From NCBI RefSeq assembly GCF_000687835.1, contig NZ_JHYB01000007.1, forward strand, positions 1-48,321: a stretch of 48,321 nt of DNA, given 5' to 3'. Shown piece after piece: positions 42,117 to 48,321 of this stretch (within the stretch, counting starts at the first letter, position 1; each line of letters starts with the position of its first letter). Source of the stretch: Haploplasma modicum ATCC 29102. Lineage in GTDB: Bacteria > Bacillota_I > Bacilli_A > Acholeplasmatales > Acholeplasmataceae. The notes under the pieces are model-generated. The model made no database searches. It had not been told where the DNA came from and was given only the letters and a program-made list of their open reading frames with translations. Both the position numbers and the translations under genes were made by a program.

Positions 42117-44271
42117 TTAATCTAAGTTTTAATGTTGTTTGTCTTTTTTCAGATAAATGGTTTGCTGCATAAACTAATAAGTTCAAATCACCTAAAATTA
42201 TTAGATAATTTTTAGCTCTTGTAATTGCTGTATACAACAACTCTTTTTTTAACATATGCATATAAGTTCTAACGAGAGGTAATATCACTATTTTATATTC
42301 ACTCCCCTGTGATTTATGAACACTCATTGCATAAGCTAGGCTAATGTTTTCTAAATCAGCTTTACTATAATTTACTTCTTGTCCATCAAAGTTAATTATA
42401 ACAAAGTCTTCATTATTACTATTTTTACTAATAGTTGTTATATAACCAATATCACCATTCATAATAAAGTTTTTAGGATCATTTACCAAATTAATTACTT
42501 TATCATTTACATAGAAGATTTTATCACCATAGGTTATACTATAATCTTTTGTTAAATTAAACTTTTCTTGCATTAAGCTATTAATACTATCAATACCAAC
42601 TAATCCTTTATAAGTTGGAATTAAGACTTGAATATCATCAATTAAACTATATCCTTCGTTTAGGGCACCTTGGACTTGATTTATTATATTATCAATTACT
42701 TCTTTACTACTACCTTGTTTTAAGAATAAATCATTTCCGGAATTTAGAGCTTCTTCATTTAATTCTTGCTTATTAACTTTAACTGCAAGTTCAATAATGT
42801 TCGAATCTTTTGCTTGTCTATGTATCTCATTAAGATATGATACATGACAAATATTTGATTCAATTAAGTCTTTTAAGACTTGACCAGGGCTCACACTAGG
42901 CAACTGATCAATGTCACCAACAATAATAACTTTAGCCGTACTTTTTATTGATTTAAATAATTTTTCAGCCAAGAAAATATCTATCATCGATGATTCATCA
43001 ATGATAATTAAATCAAAAGGCATTTGATTGACCTCATCATAGCCATACATCCCATCATAACCATAGCCTAGATGCCTGTGAATGGTCTTTGCTTCAAAGT
43101 CTAATACTTCTTCCATTCTTTTAGCCGCACGTCCTGTAGGGGCCATTAGGGCTATTTTATCCTTTGTTTTTAAGTCATATAGTTTTATGTTGTTATAAAT
43201 TGAATATACTTCTAAGATACCATCAACAATAGTTGTCTTACCCGTACCAGGTCCACCGGTAATAACTGAGAAGTTATTAACAAGTGATGAAATAATTGCG
43301 TTTTTTTGTTTTTCAGTATAAGTAAAATTTTTATTTGTTTCCGTTATTTTAACTAAAGACTCTAAATAATTAACGTCATATTTTTCAAACTCACTACTTA
43401 TTAGTCGCTTTATTTCAAGTGCAGTATTATTTTCTGATAAGTATGAGTTATATAAATAATATCTATCATCTTCTTTGATAATTTGTTCAAATATTATTAA
43501 CTCTTCTAATATCTTATCAATTTGATATTTGAAACCTAAGATATTTTCCGTATATTTATTTAATTCAGCATAAGTCATATAAATATCACCACGTGAATAT
43601 GAATATGTTTGCATTGCATAAATTATCGCAGCCTTAATTCTTCTTGGATCATTTTCTTCAATTTTTAATTTTTTAGCAATCTCATCAGCCTTAATGAAAC
43701 CTATCCCTTCAATATCATTAATTAAAACATATGGATTAGCAGTTATTTTATCAATGGTTAAAATACCATAATGATTAATTATCTTCATGGCAGTTTTACC
43801 AATAATATTATAGCCATATAACTCAACTAAAATATGTTCATTTATTTGATTGTCTAGAATTGTTTCATACAAGTCTTCAATTTTTTCATCACTAAAACCA
43901 AACTGTTTTAAAATGCTTTTATCTTCTAATATTAGTTTTATCGCTTTATTTCCTAGTTTATCAACAATTCTTCTAGCCGTAACCGGACCAATTCCTTTAA
44001 AAATACTACTAGATAAATAATTAACTAAACCATCAATACTTTGTGTCTCACTTTGGGTATAAGATACTACGTTAAACTGTCTCCCAAATTTTTCATGGTT
44101 AACCCATTTACCAATAAACTCATAATACACATCGCTACTTAAATAAGGAATATATCCAGTGATTGTAACGTTATCATCATCTTCTGTATTTACTTTAATA
44201 ATAGAATATGAATTTTCTTTATTATGGTATAGGTATTTAGTTATTTGTGCAACAATTCTTAACGTATCCAT
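42103..44271 (-). CDS. recD2: RecD2-type 5'-3' DNA helicase
   Basis: An N-terminal OB-like and helix-hairpin-helix part (GIGPVTARRIVDKLG) of the RecD2 type, then a superfamily 1B helicase with Walker A GGPGTGKTT, motif II DESSMID and the late ESxxYKxVI-type UvrD-C region (SVHKSQGSEYKIVILP). 722 aa. It follows mnmA by 9 bases; in Bacillus yrrC (recD2) also neighbours mnmA. Confidence 0.95.
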   Translation of the reverse strand: MDTLRIVAQITKYLYHNKENSYSIIKVNTEDDDNVTITGYIPYLSSDVYYEFIGKWVNHEKFGRQFNVVSYTQSETQSIDGLVNYLSSSIFKGIGPVTARRIVDKLGNKAIKLILEDKSILKQFGFSDEKIEDLYETILDNQINEHILVELYGYNIIGKTAMKIINHYGILTIDKITANPYVLINDIEGIGFIKADEIAKKLKIEENDPRRIKAAIIYAMQTYSYSRGDIYMTYAELNKYTENILGFKYQIDKILEELIIFEQIIKEDDRYYLYNSYLSENNTALEIKRLISSEFEKYDVNYLESLVKITETNKNFTYTEKQKNAIISSLVNNFSVITGGPGTGKTTIVDGILEVYSIYNNIKLYDLKTKDKIALMAPTGRAAKRMEEVLDFEAKTIHRHLGYGYDGMYGYDEVNQMPFDLIIIDESSMIDIFLAEKLFKSIKSTAKVIIVGDIDQLPSVSPGQVLKDLIESNICHVSYLNEIHRQAKDSNIIELAVKVNKQELNEEALNSGNDLFLKQGSSKEVIDNIINQVQGALNEGYSLIDDIQVLIPTYKGLVGIDSINSLMQEKFNLTKDYSITYGDKIFYVNDKVINLVNDPKNFIMNGDIGYITTISKNSNNEDFVIINFDGQEVNYSKADLENISLAYAMSVHKSQGSEYKIVILPLVRTYMHMLKKELLYTAITRAKNYLIILGDLNLLVYAANHLSEKRQTTLKLRLSNFS

Positions 44272-44280
44272 TTTCTACCT

Positions 44281-45411
44281 CTACGAGTACTTTCTTATTT
44301 CATCATTATGATAAACAGTATCAATAAATCCTGAGCCTAGACAAATATCTCCCTGATAGAAAACACATGCTTGTCCCGGAGTTACAGCTTTTACATTATC
44401 ATAATATATTACTGCTTCTGTATCATTTAACCACTCTAATTTAATATTAATATCCGCTTGTCTATATCTAAATTTTGCAGTTAGGTTTGATATATCTTTA
44501 TTACCACGCCACTTAATATCTTTTATGATTGCTTTATTGCTAAATAGATGGGGATGGTTTTTATCTGGTTCAACAAATAATGTATTTGTTTTTAGATCTT
44601 TACCAACTACATACCAGGCTTCAAGTGAGTCATGTGATCCACCTATTCCTAAGCCTTTTCTTTGACCAATTGTATAGTTCATTAAACCATAATGTTCTTT
44701 AACAAATGTCCCATCAAGTCTTGTCATATTTCCTTTTTTAGCTGGTAAGTAATTGCTTAAAAAGTCACTAAAGTTTCTTTCACCAATAAAACAGATTCCT
44801 GTTGAATCTTTTTTTGTTGCTGTTGCTAAGTTTAATTTTTGTGCAATTTCTCTTACTTCTTCTTTGTTTAGATTACCAAGTGGGAACAATACTTTTTCTA
44901 ATTGTTTAGTTTCTAATTGGGATAAGAAATAAGTTTGATCTTTATTTAGGTCTTTAGCGCGCATTAAAATAGGACCATTTTCTGTTTGTTTCACATTTGC
45001 ATAATGTCCCATAGCAATATAATCAAAATCAAACTTGCTTGCATGATTAATAAATGCTTTAAATTTAATTTCATTATTACATAAAATGTCTGGGTTTGGG
45101 GTTCTATTTTTGCGGTATTCATCTAGAAAATAAGTAAAAACATTATCCCAGTATTCTTTGATAAAGTCAATTTTATGTAGTTTTATCCCTAATTTATCTG
45201 CCACTTTTTTAGCGTCATTAAAATCAATTTCTTGTTCACATATTTCATTAAATCTTGTTGGATTACCTTTTAAATCAGAGTTTAGAGTACTATCCCAGTT
45301 ACGCATAAAAACTGCTTCAACGTCATAACCTTGTTGTTGTAGTAAATATGCAGCAACACTTGAGTCAACTCCTCCTGATAATCCTAGTATTACTTTTTTA
45401 TTTTTTTTCAT
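44281..45411 (-). CDS. mnmA: tRNA 2-thiouridylase
   Basis: PP-loop SGGVDSS (12-18); catalytic cysteines in DILCNNEIKF and TGICFIGERNF. Thiolates U34 of tRNA Glu, Gln and Lys. 376 aa. It lies 4 bases after nadE. The sulfur donor cysteine desulfurase is not in the window. Confidence 0.97.
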   Translation of the reverse strand: MKKNKKVILGLSGGVDSSVAAYLLQQQGYDVEAVFMRNWDSTLNSDLKGNPTRFNEICEQEIDFNDAKKVADKLGIKLHKIDFIKEYWDNVFTYFLDEYRKNRTPNPDILCNNEIKFKAFINHASKFDFDYIAMGHYANVKQTENGPILMRAKDLNKDQTYFLSQLETKQLEKVLFPLGNLNKEEVREIAQKLNLATATKKDSTGICFIGERNFSDFLSNYLPAKKGNMTRLDGTFVKEHYGLMNYTIGQRKGLGIGGSHDSLEAWYVVGKDLKTNTLFVEPDKNHPHLFSNKAIIKDIKWRGNKDISNLTAKFRYRQADINIKLEWLNDTEAVIYYDNVKAVTPGQACVFYQGDICLGSGFIDTVYHNDEIRKYS

Positions 45412-45415
45412 TTTA

Positions 45416-47263
45416 TCACTTTCTTATAATATCAGAAGGAAGTTTATAACTATTTCTTGGAGATAGCCCTAAGCTAAATACCTTTGGTCCTTCTGGTAAT
45501 GTTGTTCTTTTAAATTGTTGGCTATAAAATCTTCCAACAAATCTTTTTACATAAATTTCTGCCTCTTTATGACTTAATTCAAATACTTTTTCAATTAGCC
45601 AAATTAATTTAGCATCATCTAGACCTTCACTTAAATGATAGTACATAATAAAATCATTGATTAAGTAACTACCAATAATGTCTTCTGTATTTTGATTTTC
45701 TAATAATTCTGGTGAAATCTTTTTATTTACTATTTTGTATAAGACATCTTTTAAATCATGATAAATATTATCTGCATAATAAATAACTAATTTTTGCATT
45801 AAAGTTTTAGGAACTCCGGCATTAATTGCATACATACTCATTTGATCCCCATTATAAGTCATAAATCCTAATGCTATTTCTGATAGATCACCAGTTCCAA
45901 GTACAATACCTTGATATTTGTTTGCTAGATCCATTAAAATTAAGGTTCTAATTCTTGCCTGGGCATTTTCATAAGTTGTATCAACTAAATCATGATTGAT
46001 ATCTTTTAAATGACTCTTTACACTTGCATCAATATTTATCTCTTCTAATTTTAATCCTAATTTACTTGTAAGTTCTAATGCATCTTTTAGGCTTCCTTTG
46101 CTTGAGACTTTAGTTGGCATTGCAACTACTATTAAGTCTTTAAGTGGTAAATTCATTTTAATAAATGCATTATAAGCAATAATTAAGGCATGAGTTGAAT
46201 CAAGCCCTCCTGATAAACCAATAATTATTTTTCGGTTAGAAATTGGTAGTGATGATAGTTTCTTAATTAAACTTGCAGTTAACATTTTATAGATTTTACC
46301 AAGTTCATAATCATTTGGTACAAATGGATATTTATTTGGTAATGTATCAAAAAGATAATCTTTTGTCTCATCTAAGGTTATATCAATAAAAGTAACTTCA
46401 CCTTTTACTTTAAAAACATTATCTCTAAAGTTGGAATCAAGTCTTCTTTTATGATTAATTGCAGTTATATTAATATCAGCAATAATTTGATCTTCTTCAA
46501 AATTAATAACCTCAGATTCAGCAATTAAGTTTCCCATTGAAGCAATAATTTTATGTGAACTAAAAATTGTCTCACTAGATGATTCATACATACCAGTTGT
46601 TGTATAAACGTAAGATGCCATTTGTCTTCTTGATAAATCTAAAACAGCATTTCTTCTTATTTGTTCTTTTCCTACAGTCTCAGGTGAAGCTGATAAATTT
46701 AAGATTACATTTGCACCAGATAGTGCTAGTAAATTAGACGGTGCATTTACTGTCCACATATCTTGACAAACTTCTACACCTACTAAAATATCTTTATCTA
46801 AATCTCTAAAAATTAATTTACCAAATGGAACTTTTTCGCCAAGAACGATAACTTCATTAATATTTGCACTTAATCCATCAGCAAAATAACGTTTTTCACT
46901 AAACTCTGAATGGTTTGGTAAATAGTATTTAGGAATGACACCAAGAATTTTATCTTTTTTAATAACTACAGCAACATTAAATAAAACATTGTTTACTTCA
47001 AGTGGCATACCAATTGCTGCTAGTCCGTTATGTTCATTTTCTTTTAAAATATTTGATAAAGCAAGTAGACTTGCTTTTAATGTAGCATCTTGAAATAAAA
47101 GATCGCCTATCGTATAACCTGTAATTGCAAGTTCAGGAAATACTACAAGTGAAGCTTCTGTCATATTCAAGGTTTTAATTATCTCTTGTTCGTTGTTTTT
47201 TATATCGCCTGCAATTATTTTAGGTGTTGATGCAAGCACTTTAATAAATCCATTTTTATACAT
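45416..47263 (-). CDS. nadE: glutamine-dependent NAD+ synthetase
   Basis: The N-terminal nitrilase-fold glutaminase has E44, K112 and C166 (FPELAITGY, PKYYLPN, VEVCQDMW) and is fused to an ATP-PP domain with SGGLDST at 351-357. 615 aa, the long form. Makes NAD from nicotinate adenine dinucleotide. GAGGAG lies before ATG, overlapping the nadD stop. The stop is TGA. Confidence 0.97.
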   Translation of the reverse strand: MYKNGFIKVLASTPKIIAGDIKNNEQEIIKTLNMTEASLVVFPELAITGYTIGDLLFQDATLKASLLALSNILKENEHNGLAAIGMPLEVNNVLFNVAVVIKKDKILGVIPKYYLPNHSEFSEKRYFADGLSANINEVIVLGEKVPFGKLIFRDLDKDILVGVEVCQDMWTVNAPSNLLALSGANVILNLSASPETVGKEQIRRNAVLDLSRRQMASYVYTTTGMYESSSETIFSSHKIIASMGNLIAESEVINFEEDQIIADINITAINHKRRLDSNFRDNVFKVKGEVTFIDITLDETKDYLFDTLPNKYPFVPNDYELGKIYKMLTASLIKKLSSLPISNRKIIIGLSGGLDSTHALIIAYNAFIKMNLPLKDLIVVAMPTKVSSKGSLKDALELTSKLGLKLEEINIDASVKSHLKDINHDLVDTTYENAQARIRTLILMDLANKYQGIVLGTGDLSEIALGFMTYNGDQMSMYAINAGVPKTLMQKLVIYYADNIYHDLKDVLYKIVNKKISPELLENQNTEDIIGSYLINDFIMYYHLSEGLDDAKLIWLIEKVFELSHKEAEIYVKRFVGRFYSQQFKRTTLPEGPKVFSLGLSPRNSYKLPSDIIRK

Positions 47264-47267
47264 ATCT

Positions 47268-47825
47268 TCACTCCTCGTATAAATTATATTTTCTAATATA
47301 ATTAATTATTTTTGGATCTAACCATTCTAAATGATTCTTAAGATCTTTTCTAATCATACTTGAATTAATTTTTTTACCAAATTCAAGTATGTCATATTTT
47401 TTTATTATATTTTTGTATTTGTCCAATAAGAAATCAACATCATCTTCTGCTCGTTTAATAATAATTAACGGATATGTTTTAAGTAACTTCTCATACTTAA
47501 TCCACTTGTCTAAGCCTAATAGATTATCCGAACCAATGACAAATGATAAATCCTTATATGTTTTACTTAACTCGTCTAGCGAATTAATTGTCCCATCAAA
47601 CGCTTTATCTTTTTCTAAGTCAGAAATAATGATTCTTTCATTATCAAATACTAATTTTAACATCTCATAGCGAAATTTAAAATCAATTAACTCATTTTTT
47701 CCATAAGAATTTCCAACTGGCACAATAACCACCTTTGAATTTTTATATGTTTTAAGTATTAAATTTACAATTTCAATATGAGCTTTTGTTGGTGGATTAA
47801 AGGCACCACCATAAAATATTGTCAT
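47268..47825 (-). CDS. nadD: nicotinate-nucleotide adenylyltransferase
   Basis: Nucleotidyltransferase with GGAFNPPTKAH at 6-16 and SSMIRKDL near the C-terminus. Makes the NadE substrate. 185 aa. First gene of nadD-nadE-mnmA-recD2. The stop is TGA. Confidence 0.95.
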   Translation of the reverse strand: MTIFYGGAFNPPTKAHIEIVNLILKTYKNSKVVIVPVGNSYGKNELIDFKFRYEMLKLVFDNERIIISDLEKDKAFDGTINSLDELSKTYKDLSFVIGSDNLLGLDKWIKYEKLLKTYPLIIIKRAEDDVDFLLDKYKNIIKKYDILEFGKKINSSMIRKDLKNHLEWLDPKIINYIRKYNLYEE

Positions 47826-47843
47826 AATACCACCCTAGATATT

Positions 47844-47852
47844 ATTATAACA
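47844..47852 (-). promoter_or_regulatory. extended -10 promoter for nadD-nadE-mnmA-recD2
   Basis: TGTTATAAT on the minus strand, 19 bases upstream of the nadD ATG; weak -35. Confidence 0.5.
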
Positions 47853-47918
47853 TTTAATGCTTATCTTACTAAATAATATGTTACAAATGAGTAATTTACT
47901 ATATTTTTTTTTATTTTT

Positions 47919-47927
47919 TGTTATAAT
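47919..47927 (+). promoter_or_regulatory. extended -10 promoter for the Fur-family gene
   Basis: TGTTATAAT, 33 bases before the ATG; no clear -35. Confidence 0.55.
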
Positions 47928-47959
47928 TTAACTAATTAATAGTAAAGAAGGTTTAAAAT

Positions 47960-48321
47960 ATGAGTGTATTAGAAAATTATTTCAAAAAAATTAGAGATGA
48001 AGGACATAGACTAACCAAACACCGTATCGCTATTATCGAAATTCTAGAAAACGAACACTTAACATTCAAAGAAATAGAACAACGATTAGCTAAACGTGGT
48101 TTTAAAAATATAGCATCAATTTATAATAATCTTGAATTTTTAGTTCAAGAGAAAATTGTTATTGAATTATATGTTGATAACAAGAAATATTATGATCTTG
48201 CTATGGATAATCCAGGTCATAACAAAGAAGACCATATCCATATTGTAAATCGAGATACTGGAAAGATTTTTGAAATCAATAATAATGATATCTTTAATTA
48301 CATCAGTAAAAATAAGAGTTT
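47960..48321 (+). CDS. Fur-family metal regulator, partial (cut by the right edge)
   Basis: The first 120 residues are visible. The winged helix is clear (HRLTKHRIAIIEILEN, FKEIEQRLAKRG, IASIYNNLEFLVQEKIV). The segment HIHIVNRDTGKIFEI stands where Fur/PerR have HxHxxCxxCGK, so the first structural CxxC is absent. Metal and target are unknown. It is read from ATG 47960 with GAAGG upstream and divergent from nadD. Confidence 0.88.
   Translation, partial: MSVLENYFKKIRDEGHRLTKHRIAIIEILENEHLTFKEIEQRLAKRGFKNIASIYNNLEFLVQEKIVIELYVDNKKYYDLAMDNPGHNKEDHIHIVNRDTGKIFEINNNDIFNYISKNKS

Overview
The window is a low-GC, densely packed bacterial chromosome segment from the Bacillota/Mycoplasmatota side of the tree. 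I read it as an Acholeplasma- or Izemoplasma-like mollicute, or a close Erysipelotrichia-like relative. Gene content is small and housekeeping. Promoters are sigma-A type with many extended -10 boxes. Bacillus-type gene orders survive in reduced form: rpsB-tsf-pyrH-frr/cdsA-rseP, trmFO-xerC, plsY/parE-parC, infC-rpmI-rplT, and yjbK/spx/pepF. uppS and dxr are missing from the frr-cdsA-rseP block. The standard genetic code is used: at least ten genes end in TGA and Trp is always TGG, so this is not a code-4 Mycoplasma.

Layout. 1-725: 5' end of a 16S rRNA gene (minus strand) with three tandem promoters. 726-7037: rseP, cdsA, a small membrane protein on the other strand, then frr, pyrH, tsf and rpsB (an S2 protein with an unusual tail). 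7052-11583: a uracil/folate-flavoured block of dut, a Nudix hydrolase, xerC, trmFO, a THF-riboswitch-controlled folate transporter (folT) and ung. 11662-17064: gap, a CYTH phosphatase, spx, pepF, and trpS behind a T-box. 17080-26665: a CPA1 antiporter, a degenerate Fic-like protein, a TGS/SAD/kinase fusion, parC, parE and plsY. 26748-30324: yneF, then a metal-efflux operon (CadC-like repressor, CopA, CopZ) that ends in rsmD. 30365-34630: a lipoprotein, an ABC-F ATPase, an M42 aminopeptidase and a membrane protein. 34651-34800: a strong candidate 6S RNA. 34844-37675: an unrecognised membrane protein, then rplT, rpmI and infC with an AUU start and a leader attenuator. 37682-42048: an acyl-ACP thioesterase, a 5'-nucleotidase lipoprotein, and an acyltransferase/zinc-ribbon membrane pair. 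42103-48321: recD2, mnmA, nadE, nadD, and the start of a Fur-family regulator cut by the window edge.

Most genes lie on the minus strand in short operons with tight spacing, often ATGA or TAATG overlaps. Many operons close with a clear hairpin terminator. RNA-level control is prominent for such a small region: a T-box, a THF riboswitch, an infC leader with an attenuator hairpin, a structured rpsB leader, and the putative 6S RNA. I saw no CRISPR array, insertion sequence, prophage or tRNA gene. The least ordinary items are the 6S-like RNA, the S2 tail with a Rho-N/SAP-like end, the Fic pseudo-enzyme coupled to a nucleoside kinase, and the CadC-type regulator on a copper-type ATPase operon.
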